Shown: one piece after another, positions 15,945 to 24,578 of the stretch
How the letters are laid out: every line of letters starts with the position of its first letter
Position numbering within the stretch: the first letter of the stretch is position 1
NCBI GenBank assembly: GCA_016933175.1
Contig: JAFGBK010000080.1
Location: 1 to 40,123 of the forward strand
From: Candidatus Krumholzibacteriota bacterium
GTDB taxonomy: Bacteria > Krumholzibacteriota > Krumholzibacteriia > JACNKJ01
Direction of reading: 5' to 3'
Length of the DNA: 40,123 bases
The notes under the pieces: generated by a model
Databases searched by the model: none
The model's input: the letters and a program-made list of their open reading frames with translations, nothing else
What the model was told of the DNA's origin: nothing
Translations under genes and position numbers: made by a program

Positions 15945-16910
15945 TCACTCTCCCAGCGCCTCGATGATGTCGGGCAGCAGCTCCAGCGCCTCCGCCTCCT
16001 CGTCCCGCGCGGCGCGCAGGTCCGCGGCCGCGTCCGCGGTGCGCTCGTCGACGCCGAGCGGCCGATCCGACAGCTCCTGCGAGAGGGGGAAACACCTGGC
16101 CACGGCGGCGAGGCGGCCGGCCACGGCCTCGTAGCGCGCGCCGGCCTCGCGCAGGCGCGGCGCCGCGCCGCCGTCCAGGCGCTCGGCGGCCTCGGCCAGG
16201 AAGCGGGCGGCGTTGATGCGGCACTCCCCCCAGACGGCGGCGTTGAAGGCCATGCCGATCTCCAGGGCGCGGCCGGCCTCCAGGGCCGCGATCCAGCTGT
16301 CGTAACCGGCCAGGCCGGCGCTGTACTCGGGCTCGGTGCCGAAGCCCGAGTGCTTGGCGTGCAGCAACGCGTAGGCGACGGCCTCGCGCACGGTCGTCGC
16401 GTCGTCCGCGGCCTCGCCGGCATCGACGCTTGCCATCGCGGCCAGGCCGATCCCCGTGCGGCCGAGGTCCTGCCAGGGTGCGGGGCCGGCGCCCTCGTCG
16501 GCGTTCGGCCCCGAGTAGTAGTAGCCCGTCTCGTCGTACCCGTGGACGACGTAGTACTCGGGGATCTCCAGCTCCCACGCAACGCAGGGCCGCCCGGCGT
16601 CCAGGGCGCGGCGCGCCAGGTCCCAGGCCGCCTGCTGGGCGCCGGTGGGGCGCGGGCCGTTGCCGGCGCCGTGGACGGCTTCGGTCACGATGCCCAGGTT
16701 CTCGCTGAGGGCGAGGATCGGACGCAGGTCAAGGGCGGTGGGGCCACTCGGGCAGACGGCATCGTGCACGTACAGGGCGAAGGCGTGCCCGGTGCCGCCG
16801 TAGAGCCAGGCGTCCGACAGGTCGCGGCCGAGATGGCGCAGGCAGCCCTTGAGGCAGCCCAGGTAGGAGACCCAGCGGGGTTCCCAGCGGAGGTTCTCGA
16901 GTTTGGTCAC
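15945..16910 (-). CDS. BtrH N-terminal/C39-like domain protein
   Basis: 321 aa from a GTG with AAGGGG upstream. The first 150 residues resemble the butirosin BtrH N-terminal family, a papain/C39-like fold. Cys19 and Cys23 lie in SYLGCLKGCLRHLG, followed by WLYGGTGHAFAL (His42) and then VAWELEIPEYYVVHGYDETGYYYSG. The remainder is helical. BtrH acts in acyl transfer in aminoglycoside synthesis; most genomic homologues have unknown roles. It heads the operon with thyX and a methyltransferase. The family call is moderate and activity is unproven. Confidence 0.6.
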   Translation of the reverse strand: MTKLENLRWEPRWVSYLGCLKGCLRHLGRDLSDAWLYGGTGHAFALYVHDAVCPSGPTALDLRPILALSENLGIVTEAVHGAGNGPRPTGAQQAAWDLARRALDAGRPCVAWELEIPEYYVVHGYDETGYYYSGPNADEGAGPAPWQDLGRTGIGLAAMASVDAGEAADDATTVREAVAYALLHAKHSGFGTEPEYSAGLAGYDSWIAALEAGRALEIGMAFNAAVWGECRINAARFLAEAAERLDGGAAPRLREAGARYEAVAGRLAAVARCFPLSQELSDRPLGVDERTADAAADLRAARDEEAEALELLPDIIEALGE

Positions 16911-16951
16911 GGCGGTCCCCTTCGCCGGCGCCTGGCGGGCGCGGCGCGCCC

Positions 16952-16981
16952 ATCATGGCAGGCGGCGGACGCCCGGGTCAA
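16952..16981 (-). promoter_or_regulatory. Predicted sigma70-type promoter of the thyX operon
   Basis: On the minus strand, TTGACC (16981-16976) and CATGAT (16957-16952) are separated by 18 nt. It is placed about 40 nt ahead of the GTG start at 16910. Confidence 0.45.
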
Positions 16982-17036
16982 CCAGTGCGAAGCCCCGCGA
17001 CCGCGGAACAGCCGCGCGGATCCGCGCCGGAGCCGC

Positions 17037-17483
17037 TCAATCGTAGCCCGCGGCGGGCGCGCCGACCCCGTCCCCCGCGCGGGGCTCGAGCCGGAAACAG
17101 CACTCGCCGACTCCGTGGGACCAGTCGCGCCGCGGCGGCGCCGGCGGCGGCTCGTCCTCGGACGGGCGCGCGAAGACGGCGCAGAGCTCGTAGGCCTCGA
17201 CTCCGGCGACCCGGTAGCCGTAGGGCGCACCGGTCGCGGGATCCCTCCGGGGCGGCTCCGGCCCATCGGCCTCCACCAGGGCGGCCAGGTCCGGCGGCAG
17301 CGAATCGTGGCGCGCCCAGTAGCGGTCCACGGCCCAGGCGATGCGGCGCAGGTCCTCCACGCGCCGCGCGTCGAGGCGCCGCAGGCGCTGCTCGCTCGGC
17401 GAGCCCAGCACGAGGACGCCGCCCACGACGGCCGCCGCCACGGCGACGATCACCGCCGCGGCGAGCAGGCGGGCGCCCTTCAC
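17037..17483 (-). CDS. Small membrane-anchored protein of unknown function
   Basis: 148 aa from GTG 17483, which overlaps the DUF5671 stop (GTGA). One N-terminal membrane span (LLAAAVIVAVAAAVVGGVLVLG) leads into a periplasmic domain opening with a long helix (QRLRRLDARRVEDLRRIAWAVDRYWARHDSLPPDLAALV). That layout is pseudopilin-like, but there is no prepilin cleavage motif. DPATGAPYGYRV also recalls type II secretion pseudopilins. GVGECCF near the end holds paired Cys. It is the last gene of the long leftward operon that starts with the FHA gene. Confidence 0.6.
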   Translation of the reverse strand: MKGARLLAAAVIVAVAAAVVGGVLVLGSPSEQRLRRLDARRVEDLRRIAWAVDRYWARHDSLPPDLAALVEADGPEPPRRDPATGAPYGYRVAGVEAYELCAVFARPSEDEPPPAPPRRDWSHGVGECCFRLEPRAGDGVGAPAAGYD

Positions 17484-18121
17484 GGCTCGCGCTCCTCGCG
17501 CCGCAGGTCGTGGAGGTAGTAGCCGAAGATGGTGCCGGCGATGGCGCCCACGGTCAGCACCTTCAGGACGAAGCGCACCGTCAGCTCGCCGCCCAGCAGG
17601 TTGAAGACCAGCGTGCTCAGGTCGGCGATGAGGACCCCCGCCGCCAGGAACAGCGTCAGGTAGGTGAGCCAGCGGCGGACCGCCGACATCCGCTTGGTGG
17701 GATCGCGGCGGGTCTCGCGGCCCAGGTGCCGCGCCACCAGCAGGAAGATGGGGAAGGCCACCACGAGGGTGGCGATGTTGCGCCGCACCGCGTCCAGGAG
17801 CCAGGCACCGAACCGCGGCGCGGCCGGATCGGGAATGGCGTGGTCCACGATGCGGAAGACCAGCTCGCCGAGGTTGACGGCGCTGAGGATCAGCGTGGTG
17901 AACATCAGCAGGTAGAGAAAGGCCTCCCGCGCCGAGAGGGAGGGCCGCGGCCGGGGCACCGGCAGGGGCAGGTCCGTGTCCGCCCAGGCCGCCAGGGCGG
18001 CGGCGGCCTGCTCGGGCGGCCAGCCCGCCTCGGTCAGGGCCGTCTCGATGCGATCGCGCTCGATCCCCCGCGCGAGGGCCTCGCGCACGAAGCGCTGCAG
18101 CTCGTCGGTCGTCTGGGCCAT
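17480..18121 (-). CDS. DUF5671 membrane protein
   Basis: 213 aa. Residues 5-47 form a UBA-like or helical repeat domain (RFVREALARGIERDRIETALTEAGWPPEQAAAAL). About four membrane helices follow, beginning SAREAFLYLLMFTTLILSAVNLGEL, the DUF5671 hallmark, with DPTKRMSAVRRWLTYLTLFLAAGVL as the second conserved block. Function unknown. AGGAGGTG precedes the ATG. It is cotranscribed with the small anchored protein. Confidence 0.8.
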   Translation of the reverse strand: MAQTTDELQRFVREALARGIERDRIETALTEAGWPPEQAAAALAAWADTDLPLPVPRPRPSLSAREAFLYLLMFTTLILSAVNLGELVFRIVDHAIPDPAAPRFGAWLLDAVRRNIATLVVAFPIFLLVARHLGRETRRDPTKRMSAVRRWLTYLTLFLAAGVLIADLSTLVFNLLGGELTVRFVLKVLTVGAIAGTIFGYYLHDLRREEREP

Positions 18122-18196
18122 GATCCACCTCCTGGCTTCAGCCCGAACTCGGATCGCCGCCGCGTACCGCGCCCGGCGGCGCGGCGCAGCGGCCGG

Positions 18197-18700
18197 TCAC
18201 TTCACCGCCCCGAAGGCCACCTGGGCCAGCCAGCCCGCGATGGGCGGAAAGAAGAAGGTGCAGAGCAGGCGGATGCCCGCCACCTTCCAGCCGAGGATGC
18301 CCACCTCCATGGGCAGGCGGGCCACGGCCCAGAGGGACCAGGCCGTCACGAAGGCCACGACGGTGCCGATCCCCGCGCCCGAACGCATGAGCCCGGCCAC
18401 GATGGGCAGGCTCACGTAGGGCCCGCCCGGCGTCAAGCCGCCGGCCACGGTGCCGATGAGGATGCCCTTGAGGCCGGACTCGCCGCCGATCCAGCGCGCC
18501 ACCGCGTCGCGCGGCAGCAGGGTCTGGATCATCCCGGCGGTGATGAAGGCGAACAGCAGCATGGGCAGGATCTGGACCGTCATGCCGCCAGCCGCCTTCA
18601 GGCCCGCCACGTGCTCGCCCTGGCCGCGCCACCAGCCGAGGGCCAGCAGGGCGGCGGCGAAGGCCGCCATGACCAGCGTCGGCGCCAGCATGCGCGCCAT
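18197..18700 (-). CDS. Half-size ArsP/DUF318-type permease
   Basis: 167 aa with four or five membrane helices. GGLTPGGPYVSLPIVAGLMRSGAGIGTVVAFVTAW is the hallmark of the PF03773 permease family, whose common members are about 300 aa with two such halves. Only one half is present, so homodimerisation or pairing with another protein is likely. GGGAGGTG precedes the ATG. It sits between the MFS and DUF5671 genes in one transcription unit. The transported substrate is unknown. Confidence 0.7.
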   Translation of the reverse strand: MARMLAPTLVMAAFAAALLALGWWRGQGEHVAGLKAAGGMTVQILPMLLFAFITAGMIQTLLPRDAVARWIGGESGLKGILIGTVAGGLTPGGPYVSLPIVAGLMRSGAGIGTVVAFVTAWSLWAVARLPMEVGILGWKVAGIRLLCTFFFPPIAGWLAQVAFGAVK

Positions 18701-18738
18701 CTTGTCACCTCCCGTTCCCGGCCGGCGCGGCACCGCCC

Positions 18739-19935
18739 TCAGGCGGTGCTCGCGGCGCGGCCGCCGCGCACCCGCAGCAGCAGCGCCGACGCGGCCAGCG
18801 CCAGCAGGGCGCCGACACCGAAGGCCGCGGCGACGCCCCAGCGCTGCCAGATGAGGCCGAAGACCAGGCTCGCGGGCAGCGCGGCCAGGCCGATCGATCC
18901 GTGGTAGAAGCCGAAGGCCGTCCCGCGCAGGCGCGCGGGAACCAGGTCCGCCACCCAGGCCTTCTCGGCCGGCTCGGTGAGCCCGAAGACCACGCCGTAG
19001 CCGAGGAAGATCCCCGCCAGGCCGGCGGGGGACTTCACCAGGGCGAAGGCCAGATAGACGCCGGCGTAGAGCAGCCAGCCGGCCAGGACCGGCCCCCGCC
19101 GCCCCGCCCGATCGGCCAGGCGGCCGCCGGCGTAGGTGGCGAGCATCTTCACCACGTGGTGCAGGGACCACAGGACGGCGATCATGGGCGCCGCAACGCC
19201 CCGGCCGGACAGGTGCAGCAGCAGGAAGGCGTCGGTGGAGTTGCCCAGGGTGAAGACGACCAGGGCCGCGAGCAGGCGCCGGAAATCGCCGCTCAGATCG
19301 CGCCAGCCGGCGGCGGGCGCCGCGGGCATCCCGGCCGGCACGGCCGGGCGGTGCTCCCGCACGCCGCCTACGATCAAGGCCACCACGACGGCACCCGGCA
19401 AGGCGGCCAGCAGGAAGACGTGGCGCAGGGAGACGCCGCCGAGGGCCAGCAGTCCCGCCGCCACCAGGGGGCCGACCACCGCCCCGGCGTGGTCCATCGC
19501 CCGGTGCAGCCCGTAGGCGCGGCCCCGCAGCGCCGGGTCCACGGCGTCGGCGATGAGGGCGTCCCGCGGCGTGGTGCGCAGGCCCTTGCCCACGCGATCG
19601 GCGAAGCGCATGGCCAGGACGAAGGGCCAGGCAGCGGCCAGGCCGATGAGGGGGCGGGCGAGGCCGGACAGGCTGTAGCCCGCCAGCACGAGCGGCTTGC
19701 GCCGGCGCGCGCGGTCCGACCAGAGGCCCGAGGCGATCTTGAGCAGGGCCGCCGTGGACTCGGCGACGCCCTCGATCACGCCCAGCGAGAGCGCGCCCGC
19801 CCCCAGGACGCCGGCCAGGAAGACCGGCAGGAGCGGGTAGATCATCTCGCTGGACAGGTCCGTGAAGAAGCTGACCAGGCCGAGGGCGATCACGGTGCGA
19901 GGCAGCCCCGCGGCCAGGCCACGCCCTTGGCGCAC
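18739..19935 (-). CDS. Major facilitator superfamily transporter
   Basis: 398 aa with about 12 hydrophobic helices. It starts SFFTDLSSEMIYPLLPVFL, and the loop 2-3 motif SGLWSDRARRRKPLVLAGY and GKGLRTTPRDALIADA are typical of an MFS subfamily widespread in environmental bacteria. A second half motif GGRLADRAGRRGPVLAGW gives the usual two-fold repeat. The GTG start lies 6 nt beyond the kinase stop, so it is read as part of the FHA-PP2C-kinase operon. Substrate unknown, and its link to secretion is unclear. Confidence 0.85.
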   Translation of the reverse strand: MRQGRGLAAGLPRTVIALGLVSFFTDLSSEMIYPLLPVFLAGVLGAGALSLGVIEGVAESTAALLKIASGLWSDRARRRKPLVLAGYSLSGLARPLIGLAAAWPFVLAMRFADRVGKGLRTTPRDALIADAVDPALRGRAYGLHRAMDHAGAVVGPLVAAGLLALGGVSLRHVFLLAALPGAVVVALIVGGVREHRPAVPAGMPAAPAAGWRDLSGDFRRLLAALVVFTLGNSTDAFLLLHLSGRGVAAPMIAVLWSLHHVVKMLATYAGGRLADRAGRRGPVLAGWLLYAGVYLAFALVKSPAGLAGIFLGYGVVFGLTEPAEKAWVADLVPARLRGTAFGFYHGSIGLAALPASLVFGLIWQRWGVAAAFGVGALLALAASALLLRVRGGRAASTA

Positions 19936-19941
19936 GGCGCC

Positions 19942-22617
19942 CTACCCGGACTGCACGAGCTCGACGCGCACCCGGGTCTCGGCGCCGTCGCCGACGGGAA
20001 TCCGGTAGCGGGCCGGCGTCGCGCCGGGATTCAGGGGCTCCAGATCGCGGCCGGCACCGGCGCCGAGCACGGTGACCCGATCGACGCGGAAGCCCGGCCG
20101 GGAGATGGCGAGCACGTGGTCGCCGATGCCGACGCGGTCCAGGCGCAGCAGGCGCTTTTCGGCGCCCTGGCTGGCGCCGTCCAACAGCATCGCCGCCGGC
20201 ACGTTGACGCTCACGGCCAGCGAGCCCCAGCGGAAGACCTGCCGCCCCAGGTCCAGCGTGTCGCCGCCCGCCACCTCGAGGCCCGTCAGGCTGATGAGGC
20301 CGAAGGTGGGCGGGTGCCGCAGCTCGACGGTGTGGCGCCGGCCGAGAGCGGCCTCCACCACCACGCCGCGGACCTCGGTGGCCACCTTCTCGCCGTCCAG
20401 GTAGACGTCGGCGAAGGGCGCGGCCATGAGGCGGATCCAGCCCTTGGTGGGCGGGGGCGGGGGCGGCGCCGCGGCCTCCAGCCGCCGAAGGTTGAAGCTG
20501 GCCGTCTCCGTGCGGTCCGCCACGATGGTGACCGTGCGCGTGGCCTCCTCGTAGCCTTCCTTGCGCAGGCGCAGCCGCCAGCGCCCGGGCGGCAGGGTCT
20601 CGTCCGCCAGCGGCGTCGTGCCGAGGCGCTGGTAGCTCTCGATTTCCGGCGGCGACAGTGCCACCTCAGCCCCGGCCGGCTCGCTGCGGACGGTCAGGCT
20701 GCCCAGCACCGGCAGCTCCTCCAGGGCGATGCGCTGCTCGGTGGTCTCGCCCTCGCGGATCGCGACCACACGGGCGTCCGGCGCCGAGCCCTCGCGCTCC
20801 AGACGCAGCTCCCACTCGCCAGCCTCGAGGGTGACGCCGGCCAGGGGCGTCACGCCCTCCAAGCGCCGCCACGACTCGCCGCCGCCGCGCGGCCGCACGG
20901 AGACGGCGGCCCCCGGCGGTTCGCTGGCCACGGACAGCGTCCCGTACGCCACGTGGCGCACGAGGGGGAAGGCAAGTCGGGTCGTGTCGCCCCAGGCCAG
21001 GTCGACGGTCCGCGTGTCCTCGGCGAATCCCGCGAGGACCAGCTTCACCTCCCACTCGCCGGCCTCCAGGTCGGTGAGCGCGCAGTTCGTGCGCAGGCCC
21101 GTCTCGCGGAAGGTGCCGGAGCGGCCCTGGCGCAGCCAGACCACCGCGCCCGGCGGCTCGCTGGTGAGGCTCAGCATGATGGGCGGCCGCTGCCGTCCGA
21201 GCAGGGCGATGGCCCCCCAGATGATCACCACCGCCGCCACCAGCCCCAGGGCCAGGGTCAGCCAGCGCCGCGCCCCGGCTCCCGCGCGCGGCGGGGCCGC
21301 TTCCCGGCGCGGCGGCGCGGCGGCGGGCTTCACCTTCTCGCCGGCGGGCGGGGCCGCGGCGGCGCGCAGGGTCGGCTCGCGCAGCGCGGGCTCGGACGGC
21401 GGCGCCTCGGCCTCCTCGATCTCCCCGGCGGGCCGCCTGCCGGCCGAGGGCAGGACCATGGTCTTGCCGGGGTCCAGCGTCGCCTCGAGCACGGCCTTGT
21501 GCAGGCCGCTCTCCTCGGCCTTCTTCCGCAGCTCCGTCAGCGCGTCGAAGGCCTTCTCGTTGGCGGGATCGAGGGCGATGACGTAGCTGAACTCGCGGAT
21601 GGCGTCGCCGATGTTCGACTCGCCCATGTTCTTGTAGTGGTAGCCGCGCTTGAGATGGCGGCTGACGTTCTGGTGGCGCAGCTCCTCGGAGAAGGCGATG
21701 GGCTCCTCGGCGAAGCGAGCCATGTAATCCCGGCGGTACTTGATGATGGTGCCGCTGCTGTCGATGCTCTCCATGCAGGCCTTCACCGAGCGGATCACGC
21801 TGTCCATGTTCGCGAAGCGCTTGACGGGATCCTTGGCCAGCATCTTGGCGATGAAGTCCTCGATCTCCCGCGTGAGCAGGGGGCACATGTCGCAGGTGAT
21901 GCGCGGCGGCTCCTCGTTGATGATCCGCTCCTGAACCTCCGTCGGCGTGTCGCCCTTGAAGGGCTTCTCGCCCGTGAGGAACTGGTAGGCCATGACGCCC
22001 AGGCTGAAGATGTCCGAGCGGGCGTCCAGGTCCTTGCCCGCCGCCTGCTCGGGGCTCATGTAGGAGGGCGTGCCGACGACGGTGCCGGGCCGGGTCAGAT
22101 CGGTGGCGCTGAGGCGCGCGATGTCGCCGGCGTCGCGGGCCAGGCCGAAGTCGGCGATCTTCACCTCGCCGCCTATGCTCAACATGATGTTGCCCGGCTT
22201 GATGTCCCGGTGGATGATGCCGGCCTTGTGGGCCTCCTTGAGCCCGTAGGCCACCTCCTCGATGAGAGCCAGCGCGATCTCGGCGGGAAAGGCGCGGCTC
22301 CGGCCGGCATCCCGCTGGATCAGCTCGAAGATCTTTCCGAGGTCGCTGCCCTCGATGTACTCCATGATGATGAAGTAGACGTCGTCCTCGATGCCGAAGT
22401 CGATCACCGAGGCGATGTTGTTCGTGCGGAGGGACGAGGCGGCCTTGGCCTCCCGCTCGAAGCGGCTGATGAAGCTGGCGTCGCCGGCCAGACCGGGGTG
22501 GAGGACCTTCATGGCGACCGGGTAGCCGAGGGTCTTGTGAAAGCCCTTGTAGACCGTCGACATGCCGCCGGCGCCGATCTTTTCCTTGGCCTCGAAGACA
22601 CGGAAGGTCGTGGGCAA
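19942..22617 (-). CDS. Ser/Thr protein kinase with PEGA repeats (T6SS-linked, PpkA-like role)
   Basis: 891 aa from a TTG start at 22617, chosen because AGGAGG stands just upstream and the kinase domain begins at once. Kinase landmarks: Gly loop GAGGMSTVY (15-23), Lys37, HRDIKPGN (136-143), DFG (156-158), SPEQ (188-191). A conserved tail follows (Tyr294, AEEP 303-306), then TPR-like helices, one membrane span at about 452-473, and about five periplasmic PEGA-type repeats (SEPPGAxVxL). It is coupled to PP2C and FHA genes and divergent from tssJKLM. By analogy with PpkA/PppA/Fha it probably phosphorylates the FHA partner to switch on secretion. PEGA repeats may sense the cell wall; this is inference. 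Confidence 0.9.
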   Translation of the reverse strand: MPTTFRVFEAKEKIGAGGMSTVYKGFHKTLGYPVAMKVLHPGLAGDASFISRFEREAKAASSLRTNNIASVIDFGIEDDVYFIIMEYIEGSDLGKIFELIQRDAGRSRAFPAEIALALIEEVAYGLKEAHKAGIIHRDIKPGNIMLSIGGEVKIADFGLARDAGDIARLSATDLTRPGTVVGTPSYMSPEQAAGKDLDARSDIFSLGVMAYQFLTGEKPFKGDTPTEVQERIINEEPPRITCDMCPLLTREIEDFIAKMLAKDPVKRFANMDSVIRSVKACMESIDSSGTIIKYRRDYMARFAEEPIAFSEELRHQNVSRHLKRGYHYKNMGESNIGDAIREFSYVIALDPANEKAFDALTELRKKAEESGLHKAVLEATLDPGKTMVLPSAGRRPAGEIEEAEAPPSEPALREPTLRAAAAPPAGEKVKPAAAPPRREAAPPRAGAGARRWLTLALGLVAAVVIIWGAIALLGRQRPPIMLSLTSEPPGAVVWLRQGRSGTFRETGLRTNCALTDLEAGEWEVKLVLAGFAEDTRTVDLAWGDTTRLAFPLVRHVAYGTLSVASEPPGAAVSVRPRGGGESWRRLEGVTPLAGVTLEAGEWELRLEREGSAPDARVVAIREGETTEQRIALEELPVLGSLTVRSEPAGAEVALSPPEIESYQRLGTTPLADETLPPGRWRLRLRKEGYEEATRTVTIVADRTETASFNLRRLEAAAPPPPPPTKGWIRLMAAPFADVYLDGEKVATEVRGVVVEAALGRRHTVELRHPPTFGLISLTGLEVAGGDTLDLGRQVFRWGSLAVSVNVPAAMLLDGASQGAEKRLLRLDRVGIGDHVLAISRPGFRVDRVTVLGAGAGRDLEPLNPGATPARYRIPVGDGAETRVRVELVQSG

Positions 22618-22643
22618 GGCTGCCTCCTGATTCAGGTCCGGCG

Positions 22644-23408
22644 CTAGGCCGCGCTCACGCGCGCCACCTGGACGGTGATGTTGTCCGGGCCGCCGCGCTC
22701 CCTGGCGAGATCCACCAGGCGGCGGCAGGCCCCTTCGGGCAGGTGCATGGAAACGGCATACAGGATCTCGTCCGGCGAGACGACCTTGCTCAGGCCGTCC
22801 GAGCACATGACGATCATGGAGTCGACCTCGAGGGTCATGGGGCCGCGGATGTCCACGGCCAGCTCGGATCCCACGCCTAGGCAGCGCGTCAGCACGTTGG
22901 CGAGGTTGCGCTTGTCGGGGGGCAGGGGCTCGCCGCGCCGCTCGTACTCGGCGGCCAGGGAGTGGTCGTCCGTCAGCTGCTCGATGCTGCCGCTGCGGGC
23001 CAGGTAGGCCCGGCAGTCACCCACGTGGCCCAGCGTGAGCTGGCGGCCGTTGAAGGCGGCCGCCGTCATGGTGGTGGCCATGCCCGCCCGGCGGGGATCG
23101 GCCGCGGCCGCTTCGAGGATGCGCGCGTTGGCCGCGCCGATGGTCTGGCGCAGGGCCGCGCCCGGATCGGCCGGCGGGCCGCCCGCGAAGTAGAGCTCGC
23201 CGATGACCTCCACGGCGAGCCGGGAGGCCACCTCGCCGGCGGCGTTGCCGCCCACGCCGTCGGCCACCGCCAGCAGGAGGGACCCGCCGACGCCGGGGAA
23301 GATGCCGAAGGCATCCTCGTTGTTGCTCCTCTTGACGCCCACGTCGGTCAGCGCGGCGTGCAGCATCACCAGGCCGGGCTCCGCGATGTCATATTGCTGC
23401 TGGGTCAC
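22644..23408 (-). CDS. pppA: PP2C-family Ser/Thr phosphatase
   Basis: 254 aa PPM phosphatase. The metal-binding motifs are intact: NED at 30-32, ADGVGG at 49-54, GHVGDCRAY near 136, CSDGLSKVV near 208, and GGPDNITV near the C-terminus. It removes phosphates placed by the adjacent kinase. It is soluble, with no signal peptide. The stop is 26 nt before the kinase TTG, and its GTG/ATG region follows the FHA gene by about 20 nt. The context supports a PppA-like negative regulator of type VI secretion. The symbol is by role, not proven orthology. Confidence 0.92.
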   Translation of the reverse strand: MTQQQYDIAEPGLVMLHAALTDVGVKRSNNEDAFGIFPGVGGSLLLAVADGVGGNAAGEVASRLAVEVIGELYFAGGPPADPGAALRQTIGAANARILEAAAADPRRAGMATTMTAAAFNGRQLTLGHVGDCRAYLARSGSIEQLTDDHSLAAEYERRGEPLPPDKRNLANVLTRCLGVGSELAVDIRGPMTLEVDSMIVMCSDGLSKVVSPDEILYAVSMHLPEGACRRLVDLARERGGPDNITVQVARVSAA

Positions 23409-23429
23409 AGCCTCCTCCTGGGTCTCCGC

Positions 23430-24260
23430 TCAGAGTCGAAGGCACTTGAACACGAACTGCGTCAGGCCGAGGACGAGACGGTCGCCGTCCTCGAGGGGGC
23501 TGACCTCGACGCGCCGGTCGTTGACAGCGGTGCCGTTGGTGGAGCCGAGATCGCGAACGACGAAGCGCGTTCCGTCGAAGGCCAGCTCGGCGTGGTGTGC
23601 GGACAGGTAGCCCTCCTCGGGCAGGGCGATCTCGCAATCGGGCGCCTTGCCGATGCGCACGGCGCGTGACGGCAGGCGCCAGTCCTGACCCCGGCGGGCG
23701 CCGCGGGTCATGACCAGCCAGGCCACGAGGCCTGTCTGCGCGGCCGGACCGGCCCCGGCTCGCGTCCCGCCGGCGGGCGCCGCGGGCCCGCGATCGCGCG
23801 CGGCCACGGGGCGGCTGCCGCCCGGCGGAGTGTCCATCGTCGGGTCCTCGGAGCCCCCCGCGCCGGGGATCGGGGCGCGGGCGGGCGGGGCCTGCGGCAT
23901 CGCGGGCGCAGGAGGCGGAGACACCGCGGGCGGCGGCGCGGCGGGCGGCACCTGGACGACGGTGAGGTCCTCGTAATCCTCGTTGCCGGAAGGGCTTGGC
24001 ATGGGTGTGGCGGGCGGCGGCGGAGCCGCCGGGCGCAACGGGGCCGCGGGCGGCGGCGACGGCCGAGGCGGAGGCGGCGGCGATGGCGGCGCGGAATACG
24101 GCGGCGGCGCCGGTGGCGGTGCCTGCTCGCTCCCGCTCACCGAGAACTCGCCCGTGTACTCCAGCCCCTCCTCGCAGTACGGGCAGTGATCCCACGAGGG
24201 ATCCAGGATATGCCCGTTGGGGCAGCGTCGGACCTTGTCGCGCTTCTTCTTGAAGAACAT
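23430..24260 (-). CDS. FHA-domain protein with N-terminal zinc ribbon (Fha-like)
   Basis: 276 aa from ATG 24260, with GAGGGG upstream. Residues 13-29 form a putative zinc ribbon (Cys13, Cys26, Cys29, with His17 as possible ligand). A Pro/Ala-rich linker (about 45-185) follows, then a C-terminal FHA domain: RIGKAPDCEIALPEEGYLSAHH, then DLGSTNGTAVND. FHA domains bind phosphothreonine. It is the first gene of the FHA-PP2C-kinase operon, opposite tssJKLM. It probably plays the role of Fha1, the phospho-switch that promotes T6SS assembly. The Pro-rich linker accounts for the strong base skew here. Confidence 0.88.
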   Translation of the reverse strand: MFFKKKRDKVRRCPNGHILDPSWDHCPYCEEGLEYTGEFSVSGSEQAPPPAPPPYSAPPSPPPPPRPSPPPAAPLRPAAPPPPATPMPSPSGNEDYEDLTVVQVPPAAPPPAVSPPPAPAMPQAPPARAPIPGAGGSEDPTMDTPPGGSRPVAARDRGPAAPAGGTRAGAGPAAQTGLVAWLVMTRGARRGQDWRLPSRAVRIGKAPDCEIALPEEGYLSAHHAELAFDGTRFVVRDLGSTNGTAVNDRRVEVSPLEDGDRLVLGLTQFVFKCLRL

Positions 24261-24327
24261 GCCAATCCCCTCGCCGGTGCGCCGCCGCAAGCTTGGCCAC
24301 CGGCCCGGCCGCAAACTCGAAAGTCGC

Positions 24328-24357
24328 AGTCTATCAGCGGGATCGAACAGGTGTCAA
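24328..24357 (-). promoter_or_regulatory. Predicted sigma70-type promoter of the FHA-PP2C-kinase operon
   Basis: On the minus strand, TTGACA (24357-24352), a perfect -35, is followed after 18 nt by TAGACT (24333-24328). Transcription would start near 24321, about 60 nt before the FHA start codon. Confidence 0.65.
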
Positions 24358-24447
24358 CCAAGGCCACGCGCGGGCCGCGATGTGATTCGATTGCGTAACT
24401 GTCTGCCAGCAGGCGATTTCGCCGTGAATGACACCGCCAATTGCCGG

Positions 24448-24475
24448 TTGACCGCCCCCGGGCCCATGCTATACT
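24448..24475 (+). promoter_or_regulatory. Predicted sigma70-type promoter of tssJKLM
   Basis: TTGACC (24448-24453), a 16-nt spacer, then TATACT (24470-24475). Transcription would start near 24482, giving a leader of about 97 nt before tssJ. The 318-nt spacer 24261-24578 thus holds two divergent promoters and no additional gene. Confidence 0.65.
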
Positions 24476-24578
24476 GCGCCAAGCCTATTCTGGGACCGTT
24501 CGGCGAATAATTCAATCCCGCCTGGCGCCAACGAACGCGGCAGGCGGACTCGTCGCCCCGGAAGGAAAGGACGGAACC

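Noticed and set aside
18901-22647. A 1248-codon open frame on the plus strand opposite the kinase and MFS genes
   Set aside because: Its translation is Gly/Arg/His/Gln-rich with no family motifs and is an antisense shadow caused by high GC; the minus-strand genes have clear domains.
22618-22806. Upstream extension of the T6SS-linked kinase
   Set aside because: The extra residues overlap the PP2C stop region and are low-complexity; the TTG at 22617 follows AGGAGG directly.
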